Numbered from the stretch's first letter, positions 25,194 to 34,863 are shown. The stretch is 64,000 bases of DNA from JAWLCA01 sp041687395 (GCA_041687395.1 JAWLCA010000020.1:1-64000); one strand, 5' to 3'. The notes: a model not told the origin generated them from the sequence alone. Made by a program: numbers and translations.

Positions 25194-26300
25194 TCAGACG
25201 GCCTCTCTGTCGGAGTTGGAAACGGCATGAAGCGGCGTTACGCGCCAGTCATTGGCATAGACATTGACCCGGTCGGGATCGAAGCTTGCGCGGTTCGCCC
25301 CGGCCGGAAGGCTCGCCCCCTCGGGCAGGATCGCGTTGAGGGGCGCGCCGGCGAGATCGGCGCGCACAATCTGGTGGCGCCCCACATCCTCGACGCGCCG
25401 AACGGTGATCGGCAGTCCCTCGCCCCCCTCGGCAATGCGAACGAACTCGGGCCGGACGCCGATCTGCACGCGGCCCTTCAAGGCGCGGTAGGCGCCGCTC
25501 AGCTGCACACTGTGCCCCGCGACGCGGGCGATGCGGCCTTCGACCTCGGCGTCCATCACGTTCATGCCGGGCGAGCCGATGAAATAACCGACAAAGGTAT
25601 GTTCCGGCGTGTCGAACAGATCCTCGGGCGTGCCCATCTGAACCACGCGGCCGTCGTGCATCACCACGACCTTGTCGGCAAAGGTCAGCGCCTCGGTCTG
25701 GTCATGGGTGACATAGATCATGGTATGCCCGAAGTCGCGGTGCAGCGCCTTCAGCTGGGTGCGCAGCTCCCATTTCATGTGCGGGTCGATCACGGTCAGC
25801 GGTTCGTCGAACAGGATCGCGTTGACATCCTCGCGCACCATGCCGCGGCCGAGGCTGATCTTCTGTTTGGCATCTGCCGTCAGGTTACGCGCCTTCTGGT
25901 CCAGCACATCCGCCATGCCGATCATCTGGGCGATGGCCTGCACCCGCTGCGCGATGTAGCCTGCTTCGGCGCCGCGGTTCTTCAGCGGGAAGGACAGATT
26001 TTCGCGCACGCTCATGGTGTCGTAGACGACCGGAAACTGGAACACCTGCGCGATGTTGCGCTCTGCGGTCGCGGCATGCGTCACGTCGCGTTCGCCAAAC
26101 AGAACCCGCCCCCGCGAAGGGATCAGCAGCCCGGAGATGATGTTCAGAAGCGTGGACTTGCCGCAGCCCGACGCGCCGAGCAGTGCATAGGCGCCGCCGT
26201 CCTGCCAGACGTGATCAAGCTGCTTGAGCGCATAGTCCTCTTCGGACTTCGGATTGTGCAGGTAGGCATGCGCAAGGTTGTCGAGCGTGATCTGTGCCAT
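25194..26300 (-). CDS. glpT: Glycerol ABC transporter ATP-binding protein (atypical signature)
   Basis: A 368-residue MalK-like ATPase. Walker A is GASGCGKST and Walker B is AILFDEPL. The LSGGQ signature is replaced by a TADAKQKISLGRG segment, so one composite ATP site of the GlpS–GlpT heterodimer is probably weak. A C-terminal TOBE-like domain follows. The start at 26300 is chosen for AAGGGA upstream; a start at 26315 would overlap glpS. Confidence 0.85.
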   Translation of the reverse strand: MAQITLDNLAHAYLHNPKSEEDYALKQLDHVWQDGGAYALLGASGCGKSTLLNIISGLLIPSRGRVLFGERDVTHAATAERNIAQVFQFPVVYDTMSVRENLSFPLKNRGAEAGYIAQRVQAIAQMIGMADVLDQKARNLTADAKQKISLGRGMVREDVNAILFDEPLTVIDPHMKWELRTQLKALHRDFGHTMIYVTHDQTEALTFADKVVVMHDGRVVQMGTPEDLFDTPEHTFVGYFIGSPGMNVMDAEVEGRIARVAGHSVQLSGAYRALKGRVQIGVRPEFVRIAEGGEGLPITVRRVEDVGRHQIVRADLAGAPLNAILPEGASLPAGANRASFDPDRVNVYANDWRVTPLHAVSNSDREAV

Positions 26301-26311
26301 CCGTGGTCCCT

Positions 26312-27400
26312 TCAAGCCGCCTGGGCATAGGCTGCGGGCGCCACCAGCGTGCCATCCCCTGCAAAGACGTAGACGTGGGCGGGGCTGAGCCAGACGCTGA
26401 GCGACTGACCGGGGCGGAGTTCATGCACTCCATGCACCAGCCCGACCCAGCGGTCGCGACCGTGGTCGATGTGTACAAAGGTCTCCGACCCGGTGATCTC
26501 GGTGATGCCCAGCGTGCAATCGAAGCGCAGCGCCTGCTCCCCCGGATCGCTTATGCGCAGGTGATTGGCGCGGAACCCGGCCGTGTAGCGTCCGTCTGGC
26601 AGGGAGTAAAGCGTGCCGGTCGCCGGTGCGGTCTGCCCTTGGGCGAAGCTGACGCGATCTCCGGCCTTGGTGACGGACATGAAGTTCATTGGCGGATCAG
26701 AGAACACGCGAGCCGTGGTGGCGTCGGCCGGCGTGCGATAGACCTGTGGGGTCGGCCCGAACTGCGTCACGCGGCCCTCCCACAAAGTTGCGGTATTGCC
26801 GCCCAACAGCAGCGCCTCTTCGGGTTCGGTGGTGGCATAGACGAAGATCGCGCCACTTTCGGCGAAGATGCGCGGAATCTCGGCGCGCAGTTCCTCGCGC
26901 AGCTTGTAGTCGAGATTCGCCAACGGTTCGTCGAGAAGAACGAGCCCCGCATCCTTCACCAGCGCGCGGGCCAGCGCACAGCGCTGTTGCTGCCCCCCCG
27001 ACAGTTCCAGCGGCTTGCGGTCGAGCATCGGGGTCAGCCGCAGCATCTCGGCCGTGGCGCGCACGGCCCGGTCGATCTCGGCCCTTGACTTGCCCATCAG
27101 GCGGAGGGGCGAGGCGATGTTGTCGTAGACCGTCATCGAGGGGTAATTGATGAACTGCTGGTAGACCATCGCGACCTTCCGGTCCTGCACCCGTTGGCCG
27201 GTGACCTCTTGCCCCTCCCAAAAGATGCGACCAGTGGCGGGGATGTCGAGCCCGGCCATGAGCCGCATAAGGGTGGTCTTGCCCGACAACGTAGGGCCAA
27301 GAAGCACGTTCATCGTGCCGCGTTCCAGCGTCAGGTCGGTCGGGTGGATGTGGGTCTGTGCATTGACCACCTTGCTCACCCCGTCCAGTACCAGCGTCAT
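26312..27400 (-). CDS. glpS: Glycerol ABC transporter ATP-binding protein
   Basis: A 362-residue MalK-like ATPase with Walker A GPTLSGKTT, Q-loop VYQQFINYP, canonical signature LSGGQQQR, Walker B LVLLDEPLANLD and a TOBE domain. The switch-histidine position reads YATTEPEEA, so the usual H-loop histidine appears to be missing. Catalytic features may thus be split between this subunit and GlpT. It follows glpD by 25 bases. Confidence 0.85.
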   Translation of the reverse strand: MTLVLDGVSKVVNAQTHIHPTDLTLERGTMNVLLGPTLSGKTTLMRLMAGLDIPATGRIFWEGQEVTGQRVQDRKVAMVYQQFINYPSMTVYDNIASPLRLMGKSRAEIDRAVRATAEMLRLTPMLDRKPLELSGGQQQRCALARALVKDAGLVLLDEPLANLDYKLREELRAEIPRIFAESGAIFVYATTEPEEALLLGGNTATLWEGRVTQFGPTPQVYRTPADATTARVFSDPPMNFMSVTKAGDRVSFAQGQTAPATGTLYSLPDGRYTAGFRANHLRISDPGEQALRFDCTLGITEITGSETFVHIDHGRDRWVGLVHGVHELRPGQSLSVWLSPAHVYVFAGDGTLVAPAAYAQAA

Positions 27401-27425
27401 TCCTGTCCTCCCCTGCAGGCCGCGT

Positions 27426-29018
27426 CTAGCGCGCGGCTGCGCGTCGTTCGTCGTTGCGGTTCTCGCCCTTCATGAACGTCTCGATTGCCGCGATCTGATC
27501 CGGCGTCAGGCGCAGGCCGAGCTTGCTGCGGCGCCAGACGACGTCTTCGGCGGAGCGGGCGTATTCCCGGCTCATCAGCCAGTGCAGTTCGGCCTCGGTC
27601 AACGTGGCACCGAAATCGCGCCCCAGATCTTCGGCGGCCTGGGCGTTGCCCAAGATCAGGCCTGCCTCGGTGCCATAGGCGCGGACAAGGCGTTTGGCGT
27701 GAAAATCCGTCAGGAACGGATAGTCGCGCCGGAGTTCCGCGATCAGCGCGCCAACACCATCTACCGGAAAATCGCCCCCCGGCAGGGCTACCCCTGCGGT
27801 CCACGCCCCACCTGCCTGCGGGAAATGCGGAGCAAGCTTGGCCAGCGCGGCCTGAGCCAGCTTGCGATAGGTCGTGATCTTGCCGCCAAATACGTTGAGC
27901 AGCACCGGCCCAGCCTCGTCGAGCGACAGAACGTAGTCCCGCGTGGCGGCTGTCGCCGACTTCGCCCCATCGTCATAGAGCGGGCGAACGCCGGAGTAGG
28001 TCCAGACGATATCGTCGCGCGTCACGGGTTTCGCGAAATACTGACTGGCGAAGTTACAAAGATACTCCTGCTCGTCCTCGGTGCAGCGCGCGTCCGCGGG
28101 ATCGCCCTGATGCTCCTGATCGGTGGTGCCGATCAGGGTAAAATCGGTCTCGTAGGGGATCGCGAAGATGATCCGCCCGTCCGTGCCCTGGAAGAAATAG
28201 CACCTGTCGTGGTCGTAAAGCTGGCGCGTCACGATGTGACTGCCACGGACAAGCCGCACCTTCTCGCGGCTGTTGATGCCCAGCCGCTCGCCGATGATGT
28301 CGCCGACCCAGGGACCACCGGCGTTCACCAGGCCGAGGGCACGGACCGTTTCGGAGCGGCCGTCGGCATGGGAAAGCTCTACCTGCCAGTGATCGCCGGC
28401 GCGGCGGGCGCGCTTCACGGTGCAGCGGGTCAGGATGCGCGCGCCCCGGGCCTCGGCATCCCGGGCATTGAGGACAACCAGGCGCGAATCCTCGACCCAG
28501 CAGTCGGAGTATTCGTAGGCGCGATGGAACTTCGGGTTCAGCGGGCGGCCGGCCTCGTCTTCCGTCAGATCCAGCGTGCGGGTGCCGGGCAGGATCTTCC
28601 GCCCCCCCAGGTGGTCGTAGATCGCGAGACCCAGCCGGATCAGCCAGGCCGGCCGGCGCCCCTTCATCCACGGCATCATGCGGGACAGAAGCCGCGAGGT
28701 CGGCGTGTCGCTGTCGAACCGCATGTCGGGGTGGAACGGCAGCACGAAACGCAGTGGCCAGCTGATGTGCGGCATCGCGCGCAGAAGCGTCTCACGCTCG
28801 ACCAGCGCTTCCTTCACCAGTCGGAACTCGAAGAACTCCAGATAGCGCAACCCGCCGTGGAACAGCTTGGTCGAGGCCGAGGATGTGGCCTGCGCAAGAT
28901 CGCCCCTTTCGGCCAGGGTAACGGACAGCCCGCGGCCTGCGGCGTCGCGCGCGATGCCACAGCCGTTGATCCCGCCGCCGATGACCAGAAGGTCGATGAG
29001 GCCGCTGTCGTCAGCCAT
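27426..29018 (-). CDS. glpD: Glycerol-3-phosphate dehydrogenase (FAD, membrane-associated)
   Basis: A 530-residue flavoprotein that oxidises glycerol-3-phosphate to dihydroxyacetone phosphate and passes electrons to quinone. The FAD-binding VIGGGINGCGIARDAAGRG lies at about residues 11–29. The ASTKLFHGGLRYLE substrate/FAD segment and the C-terminal GlpD cap domain (about 395–520) are present. The start at 29018 has GGGAGGAA upstream. It is the first gene of the operon, facing glpR. No glycerol kinase gene is present in the window, although the pathway needs one. Confidence 0.93.
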   Translation of the reverse strand: MADDSGLIDLLVIGGGINGCGIARDAAGRGLSVTLAERGDLAQATSSASTKLFHGGLRYLEFFEFRLVKEALVERETLLRAMPHISWPLRFVLPFHPDMRFDSDTPTSRLLSRMMPWMKGRRPAWLIRLGLAIYDHLGGRKILPGTRTLDLTEDEAGRPLNPKFHRAYEYSDCWVEDSRLVVLNARDAEARGARILTRCTVKRARRAGDHWQVELSHADGRSETVRALGLVNAGGPWVGDIIGERLGINSREKVRLVRGSHIVTRQLYDHDRCYFFQGTDGRIIFAIPYETDFTLIGTTDQEHQGDPADARCTEDEQEYLCNFASQYFAKPVTRDDIVWTYSGVRPLYDDGAKSATAATRDYVLSLDEAGPVLLNVFGGKITTYRKLAQAALAKLAPHFPQAGGAWTAGVALPGGDFPVDGVGALIAELRRDYPFLTDFHAKRLVRAYGTEAGLILGNAQAAEDLGRDFGATLTEAELHWLMSREYARSAEDVVWRRSKLGLRLTPDQIAAIETFMKGENRNDERRAAAR

Positions 29019-29045
29019 CTGTCCCGTTCCTCCCTGCTGGCAGGA

Positions 29046-29100
29046 TTTAGACCCGCAGATGGGATGTTCTGTCAAGTATTATGTTCGTTTTCTTTCGGTC
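29046..29100 (-). promoter_or_regulatory. glpD operon promoter with probable GlpR site
   Basis: On the minus strand TTGACA (29070–29075) and TCTAAA (29046–29051) are spaced by 18 bases. Next to it (29081–29100) is a TTCG-rich stretch containing GTTCGTTTTCTTTCGG, resembling the repeated TTCG/TTTCG boxes of DeoR-type GlpR operators. This fits repression of glpD by the divergent GlpR until glycerol-3-phosphate accumulates. Confidence 0.5.
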
Positions 29101-29209
29101 TGGACGTTGTTGATAAATCAATCTTGCGCCAATCGAAGATTTCCGTTGCAATCAACAGACAGTAAGGTCCGACTGCGCAACGCACGGCAACAGCGGGGGA
29201 GAACAACGG

Positions 29210-29977
29210 GTGGCGGTGTCCTTTCGGCATGCGGAAATCCTGCACCTTGCGCGGGAAAAGGGCTCGGTCGTGGTCGAAGACCTGGCAGCGCATTTCGGCG
29301 TCACGCTGCAGACCATCCGGCGCGACCTGACCGACCTTTGCGATGCAGGCCACCTGACACGGGTCTACGGCGGTGCCGTCCTGCCCTCGGGCGTGGCCAA
29401 TATCGGGTATGAGGAACGCCGCACCCTGAACGCCGAGGCGAAAGACCGGATCGGACGCATGGTCGCCGCCGAGATTCCGAATGCCGCTTCGGTCTTCCTG
29501 AATATCGGCACCACGACCGAGGCGGTGGCCCGCGCGCTTCTGGGGCACCGCGACCTGATGGTAGTGACGAACAACCTGAACGTCGCCAACATTCTGGCCG
29601 CAAACGAAAGCATCGAGGTGATCGTGGCGGGCGGCGTACTGCGGCGTGCGGATGCCGGTCTTGTCGGCGACGTCACGCTGGAGATGGTGCGGCACTTCAA
29701 GGTCGATATCGCGGTGATCGGCGCATCTGCCCTGGATGAGGACGGCGACCTGCTCGACTATGACTTTCGCGAGGTGCGCGTCAGCCAGGCGATCATCCGG
29801 CAATCGCGCCGCACCTGGCTGGCGGCCGACGCTTCGAAGTTCACCCGAACCGCCCCGGTCCGCATCGCCTCTCTGGCCGACATCGAGACCTTCTTCACCG
29901 ACGCGGCCCCCCCATCCAGGGTGCGCACGCGGTGCGAGGGGTGGGGAACCCAGGTGCGCCTGGCACCGGCCGGCTGA
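29210..29977 (+). CDS. glpR: DeoR family repressor of glycerol metabolism
   Basis: A 255-residue DeoR-type regulator. The helix-turn-helix (about 18–55) contains VEDLAAHFGVTLQTIRRDL. The sugar-phosphate-binding DeoRC domain (about 75–235) has IGTTTEAVARALL and ASALDEDGDLLDYDFREV. The GTG at 29210 has GGGGGAG upstream. It is divergent from the glp operon, as in rhizobia. It is expected to respond to glycerol-3-phosphate. Confidence 0.88.
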   Translation: MAVSFRHAEILHLAREKGSVVVEDLAAHFGVTLQTIRRDLTDLCDAGHLTRVYGGAVLPSGVANIGYEERRTLNAEAKDRIGRMVAAEIPNAASVFLNIGTTTEAVARALLGHRDLMVVTNNLNVANILAANESIEVIVAGGVLRRADAGLVGDVTLEMVRHFKVDIAVIGASALDEDGDLLDYDFREVRVSQAIIRQSRRTWLAADASKFTRTAPVRIASLADIETFFTDAAPPSRVRTRCEGWGTQVRLAPAG

Positions 29978-30204
29978 TCGGCGGTCAGCCGCTGTCGGGC
30001 GCGCTGTTCAGGCCCCGCCGGTGCAGCGTGTTGCGCCCGCGCGACACCGGGGCACGAAGCCCGGAAAAACGCATGCGGATAGTTCCATTTGTGTTGACAG
30101 TCAGCCGCCCGTAGCGTTGGTCAAAATTGCAACAAATTTCACGGGCGCGTGCGGGTTGGTTTGTCTTTGCCGTCTGCCGCCGCCGATCAAGCCACGGAGA
30201 TGAC

Positions 30205-32601
30205 ATGAAGCAGACAAACAACCGCAACCGGCTGATGCTGAGCGCCGCGCCCTTCGCGCTGGCGGCAGCGCTGGGTGCAACGCCCGCGCTGGCGGACATT
30301 CTGGCGGAAAGTGTACTGATCGGCACGTCGGGCGATGGCCTGATCTTTGCCGACCCGGCCGAGGGCGTGAACCCGCCGGGCATCAAGGCGGTGACCTTCA
30401 CATCGACGCGCAATCCGGCCTTCGATAACGCCCTTCCGGAGGATCCGATCACCAATCCGCGCTTTCTTCCCCCGTACGAGAACGTCGTCACGAACTTCCT
30501 GGACCTGAACGGTGACGACAACTTCGACGATCCTCTCGCCTCGCGCGGTGAGGTACCGAACTGCCTTATCGCCAACAACCCGGACGTGTATTGTGACTCG
30601 GCACCGGGGTCGGGCAAGCGGATCAAGACCTGGCTGACCGGGCCGGTGCCGTTCGACATGCGTCTGCGCACCGAGTCGGCCTATACTGATGAATTTGGCG
30701 ATCCGGTTGACGTGTCGCGCGTCGACTACTTCAACTTCGGCAAGGTCTCCAACTTTACCGGCGCGCGCATCACCGGCATGAGCATTGAATTGCTGCGTGC
30801 GGACGGTACCCTCATGGATCCTGCGGATTCTGCCAATTCGGTACTGTTTGATCTGGCTGCGGATGTGGTTGATAATCTCGGGCTTGGCGCACGTCTGGTC
30901 GACGGCCTGTTCGGCGCGGGTGGTCAGGAAGGTGATATCGGGTTCTTCTCGGACGCGAGAGCCGGGTTCAGCCTTGATGAATCTGAGAACACCCTGGACT
31001 TCGGTGTGCAGATCGATCCTGCGACCGCACTCTTGAGCAACGTCTTCTACGTTGACAACTTTGGCGATTCATTCCTCGACAACACGATGATTCCGGACGG
31101 GATCTTCTGGGATGACGATGGCGATCCCACCAATGAGAGTGCATTGCTCGCTTGGTACAACCCGAGTGCCGGTGCAGGCGCCTGGGTTTGGGGGAATCTC
31201 GCACTCGCGGCCGATGTTGAAGCCCGCGCACAGGAAATCGTCGACGATCTGGGGCTGACGCAGACCGGAACGGCCGTGGAGGCGCTTGGCTACGCAGCCG
31301 GCGGGCTGATAGATCCCACCATCGTTGCCGAAATGGAAGCGGACGAGCTGTTCGAGATCGATGTCATCGAAGACCTGCGCAACGCGAACATCAACTACAC
31401 CATCGCGGTGGGCATGATCGACGGCAACGAATTCATCATTCGGACCACGCCGCGGTTTGCCGAGATCGTGGAAGAGACCGCGACGCAGGCACAGTTCGTG
31501 ACGGCGGGCAACCTGGATGCTCTGGCGAACGTGCCGTATCTCGGGGCGGATGATGGCTATGGCGACATGGTCGATACCATCGTCGCGCTTGACGATCCGG
31601 CCGCGCAGCAGGAAGCCATTGAGCAGCTCGGCTACAGCTTCCTGGCGGCCTATGGCGCCACCGGTTTCGCGACCGGGCGCGAGCAGGTCTTTGCCCTGGG
31701 CCAGCCCTGGGACAACGAGCCCGGCGCACAGGTGACCCGCGGCGGCCCGACCTGGGCGATGGGCGAGAACCTGAGCGGGTTCGTCTCGATCGCAGGCGGC
31801 CGCGCCACCTATGATCCGACGAGCAACAACGCGGGCTTCGAGCTTGACACCCGGTCGATCTTCGCCGGGCTGGAAACCGAGGTTGCACCGATGACCTCGT
31901 TCGGTGTCATGCTGGGCGCGCTGAACACCAATGCCGATATCGACGGTGGTCGTGGTGAACTCGATGGTGACGGCTACGGCGCCGCGGTCTTTGGCCGCTC
32001 CACCTTTGGTCAGTCGGGACGCGTGCAGGCGATGATCGGCTTCCAGAAGCTGGACGTGGACAGCACCCGGAACGTCATTTTCGCAAGCGAGGTTGCGAGT
32101 GCGAGCACGGATGTCGACGTGACCTTTGCGGCGATCCAGGCCGACTACATGATGCGCAGTGGTGCCTTGAACTGGGGTCCGATGGGCTCGCTGGAATACT
32201 ACCGGGTGAAGACGGACGCCTTCACGGAAACCGGCGCAGGCATCTGGAACATGAGTGTGGGTGCGCAGACCGACGAGGTGACGATCGCCACGGCCGGTGT
32301 GCGGGCCAACACCAGCTTCATGAGCGCTGGCGGCTGGGACGTTACCCCCTTCGGTCACCTCGCGCTGACCAGCCGCTCGGGTGATGCCGCGACGGTGGGC
32401 ACCGGCTTCGGGACCAATTCGGCCTTTGCGATGCCGGTCGACGCCGCCGATGCGACCTGGGTCGATGTGGGCTTGGGCGTTTCGGCTACCTCGGGTGGGC
32501 CGGGCAACAGCCTGCAGCGGGTCGGGCTGGAGTATCGCGGTGCCTTCGACAGCGACTACAAAGGCCACGCGGTGCGCGCCTACTTCGACATGCGCTTCTG
32601 A
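30205..32601 (+). CDS. Autotransporter-like surface protein (choice-of-anchor F type)
   Basis: A 798-residue secreted protein. The signal peptide spans about 1–32 (RLMLSAAPFALAAALGATPALA). A large N-terminal passenger (about 33–510) is rich in D, N and G, with a GDDNFDDP-like acidic motif and resemblance to choice-of-anchor F proteins. A C-terminal beta-barrel of alternating hydrophobic strands (about 530–798) ends in AYFDMRF with the terminal phenylalanine typical of outer-membrane barrels. GGAG lies just before the ATG at 30205. It stands alone, followed by a strong terminator. Function unknown; perhaps adhesion or surface display. Confidence 0.75.
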   Translation: MKQTNNRNRLMLSAAPFALAAALGATPALADILAESVLIGTSGDGLIFADPAEGVNPPGIKAVTFTSTRNPAFDNALPEDPITNPRFLPPYENVVTNFLDLNGDDNFDDPLASRGEVPNCLIANNPDVYCDSAPGSGKRIKTWLTGPVPFDMRLRTESAYTDEFGDPVDVSRVDYFNFGKVSNFTGARITGMSIELLRADGTLMDPADSANSVLFDLAADVVDNLGLGARLVDGLFGAGGQEGDIGFFSDARAGFSLDESENTLDFGVQIDPATALLSNVFYVDNFGDSFLDNTMIPDGIFWDDDGDPTNESALLAWYNPSAGAGAWVWGNLALAADVEARAQEIVDDLGLTQTGTAVEALGYAAGGLIDPTIVAEMEADELFEIDVIEDLRNANINYTIAVGMIDGNEFIIRTTPRFAEIVEETATQAQFVTAGNLDALANVPYLGADDGYGDMVDTIVALDDPAAQQEAIEQLGYSFLAAYGATGFATGREQVFALGQPWDNEPGAQVTRGGPTWAMGENLSGFVSIAGGRATYDPTSNNAGFELDTRSIFAGLETEVAPMTSFGVMLGALNTNADIDGGRGELDGDGYGAAVFGRSTFGQSGRVQAMIGFQKLDVDSTRNVIFASEVASASTDVDVTFAAIQADYMMRSGALNWGPMGSLEYYRVKTDAFTETGAGIWNMSVGAQTDEVTIATAGVRANTSFMSAGGWDVTPFGHLALTSRSGDAATVGTGFGTNSAFAMPVDAADATWVDVGLGVSATSGGPGNSLQRVGLEYRGAFDSDYKGHAVRAYFDMRF

Positions 32602-32624
32602 GCCATGTCATGAGCACGAAACGG

Positions 32625-32649
32625 AAAGGCGCCCCACGGGGCGCCTTTT
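32625..32649 (+). terminator. Rho-independent terminator
   Basis: The stem AAAGGCGCCC with GGGCGCCTTT around a 4-base loop is followed by a short T-run, 23 bases after the autotransporter stop. It may also serve the convergent kinase gene. Confidence 0.85.
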
Positions 32650-32710
32650 CAGTTTCAGAACCCCGCGAACGGGCTGCTGCGGTCAAGGATGCAACCGCGT
32701 CGCGGGCTGT

Positions 32711-34540
32711 TCATTCGGTGGCTTCTTCCTCGGCCTCGTCGTCCTCGATCTCATCACCCTGTGGCGCATGACGATCCTCGGCCTCGTTCAGGGGGCGCAG
32801 GTTGAACGTCACGCTCAGGCGGAATTCCCCGTCGGTCTCTTCGGTTTCCACCGTGCCGTCGATCTGCATCGCAAAAGCTTCGAGCAATTGCGAGCCAAGG
32901 CCCGTTCCGCCGTCCACATCGCCGGGTCGCGGAACGGGGCGAGGACCGCCCGCGCCGGCACTGTTTGCAATCACCAGCTTGGCGCGGTTCTGTTCCAGAT
33001 CGGTGAAAGAGACACTCAGCTTCGCCGGCGCCCCATCAGGCCCGTGCGCGTATTTCAGCGCGTTCGTCAGCGCCTCGGTGAGGAGGAGTGCAAGGGGGAC
33101 GGCCTGATCGGGGGTCAGGCGAACAGGATCGAAATGCGACGTCACCTGAAACCGGCGGCCAGGACCGGTCCCCATCTTCACGACCTGCTGCAGGATGTCC
33201 GAGAGCAATTCATCGGCGCGAATGTCGGTCAGGCCCGTTGTCTGATACAGCCCGCGATGGATCGTGGCGAGGCTCATCACCCGGTCGCGCAGGCCGTGCA
33301 TCAGCCATTTCGCCTCTTCCGACCGGGTCTGCCGCATCTGCATGTTCATGATCGAGGCGATCAGCTGCAGGTTGTTCTTAACCCGGTGGTGCACCTCGCG
33401 CAGCAACACTTCCTTCTGGTGGATCGCGTTTTCCAGCTCCGCCTTGTCGTGAATGATCGTGCGCTTCATCGTCTTGAAGGCCATCCCCAGTTCGCGGATC
33501 TCCCGCGGCGCGCGTTCCAGTCCCGTTACCTTGACGCGCTGATCGCCGCCAGCGAATGCTGTAATCGCGCTGCGCAACCGGCGGATGGGGCGCGAGGCCA
33601 GCCGGGAAATGCCTGCCGACGCGACCAGCAGGCTGACCATCCACATCAGGGTTGGAAAAAGCACCGATGGCGCAAAGGTGAAGGATTGCGCCTGGTAGGC
33701 TTCGATTGGCCAGGTGCCGAGGGCGTAGAGTTCGCGCTCGATCAGGGGCACCACGGCATAGACACGGTTGATGTTGCCCCGTGATATCGCGGTAAAGGTC
33801 ACCGGCGGCGTTCCGATCAGGGCGGCCAGCGCGCGGTCGCGCGGCAGAAACTCTGCGGGGTCTTCCGGACCGCGGCTCGAAGACAGCAATTCTCCCTGAC
33901 GGTTGAAGGTCACAAGCGCGCCGCCTTCCTCGGACACGGCGAAGGACGACGGGCCCGTGCCTTCTGTCAGTTGAGCCCTGTAGAGTTCCGCATGCGGCAG
34001 ATTGACCGAAATGATGCCTGCCGGCTCGCCGTCGGCATCCGACACCGGGTAGCTCACGGAAATCACCGAGGCCTGAATGGCGGGGGCCCGGGGATTGACT
34101 GCAAAGCGTGGCGCATTGGCGGTAAGGAGTTGTTGATAGATGGGATCCTCCGACACGTCAAAGTCGCGTCCAACAGAGTCGCACGTGATCTGGCCGTTCA
34201 AGGGTACGAAGGCTACCATCGAGAACCGATCGGCATCGTCGGAGAACGCCTGCATGAGTGTATTGCACTCGTTCTCGCCCGTGACGATGGTCTCGTAGGT
34301 CGTCGCAAGCGCCTCGGCGAGGCCGCGTGCTCGCTGGATCACCCGCAGTTGTCCATCCACTGCCAGCAGCGTTTCGCCCAGAAGTGCGGCCTGCGCGCGC
34401 GCCTCGGATTCCCTGACCGTGCTGACCGTCTGCAGGATGGCAATCACACCAAGAGGAAGCAACGCAAGCGAAAGGAGCAGCCCGAGCCGGAAGCCTAGGC
34501 TATCTGTCGAACGCCACAAACGCCGTGACGTCTCCCTCAT
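32711..34540 (-). CDS. Membrane sensor histidine kinase, HisKA_2 type (general stress response)
   Basis: A 609-residue kinase. TM1 is at about 17–39, the periplasmic Cache-like sensor at 40–290, TM2 at 291–312 and HAMP at about 312–365. The HisKA_2 motif REVHHRVKNN carries phospho-acceptor H384 or H385. The HATPase domain follows with LLTEALTNALK around N493, and the tail is acidic. The ATG at 34540 overlaps the stop of the ecfG fragment (ATGA); a longer frame to 34789 is rejected. Kinases of this class phosphorylate PhyR, and its location beside nepR–phyR supports that role. The sensed signal is unknown. Confidence 0.85.
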   Translation of the reverse strand: MRETSRRLWRSTDSLGFRLGLLLSLALLPLGVIAILQTVSTVRESEARAQAALLGETLLAVDGQLRVIQRARGLAEALATTYETIVTGENECNTLMQAFSDDADRFSMVAFVPLNGQITCDSVGRDFDVSEDPIYQQLLTANAPRFAVNPRAPAIQASVISVSYPVSDADGEPAGIISVNLPHAELYRAQLTEGTGPSSFAVSEEGGALVTFNRQGELLSSSRGPEDPAEFLPRDRALAALIGTPPVTFTAISRGNINRVYAVVPLIERELYALGTWPIEAYQAQSFTFAPSVLFPTLMWMVSLLVASAGISRLASRPIRRLRSAITAFAGGDQRVKVTGLERAPREIRELGMAFKTMKRTIIHDKAELENAIHQKEVLLREVHHRVKNNLQLIASIMNMQMRQTRSEEAKWLMHGLRDRVMSLATIHRGLYQTTGLTDIRADELLSDILQQVVKMGTGPGRRFQVTSHFDPVRLTPDQAVPLALLLTEALTNALKYAHGPDGAPAKLSVSFTDLEQNRAKLVIANSAGAGGPRPVPRPGDVDGGTGLGSQLLEAFAMQIDGTVETEETDGEFRLSVTFNLRPLNEAEDRHAPQGDEIEDDEAEEEATE

Positions 34541-34863
34541 GCAGCACGAATCCTTGCACGCATGCCCGAGTGCGCTAGGACTACAATCATGTGTCCGCAG
34601 GTCGCTGTCATCGCGGGCGCTCCGTTCGTCAGATCCAGCAGGCCTGCCAGACTTGGCCGCGCGCGTTTCGCCCGGTTTGTAGTTTTCCCAACTGCAATAT
34701 CCATGATCGCAGCGTACTGGCCTATGGTGGTCCACGCTATTGCGAGCGTCCCTTGAACCAGCTCGTCTGCCGTGTCCGGCCAGCTGCACAGGCTCCGGGC
34801 GAATGCGTGAAGGGCTGCAATATGCTCAAACAATTCGGCACGCGGATCGCCCTGCACCCTCAT
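34537..34863 (-). pseudogene. EcfG-type sigma factor with internal in-frame deletion
   Basis: A 108-codon open frame. Residues 8–50 match the start of EcfG sigma region 2 (RAELFEHIAALHAFARSL, then DELVQGTLAIAWTTIGQY). The frame then jumps to IAVGKTTNRAKRARPSLAGLLDL, which matches the end of region 4 of the intact EcfG at 37764–38327 (AVGTVKSRANRGRKRLAELL). About 70 residues covering core region 2, the linker and most of region 4 are missing. Overlaps of the ATGA type with nepR upstream and the kinase downstream are preserved. It cannot act as a sigma factor. Confidence 0.75.
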
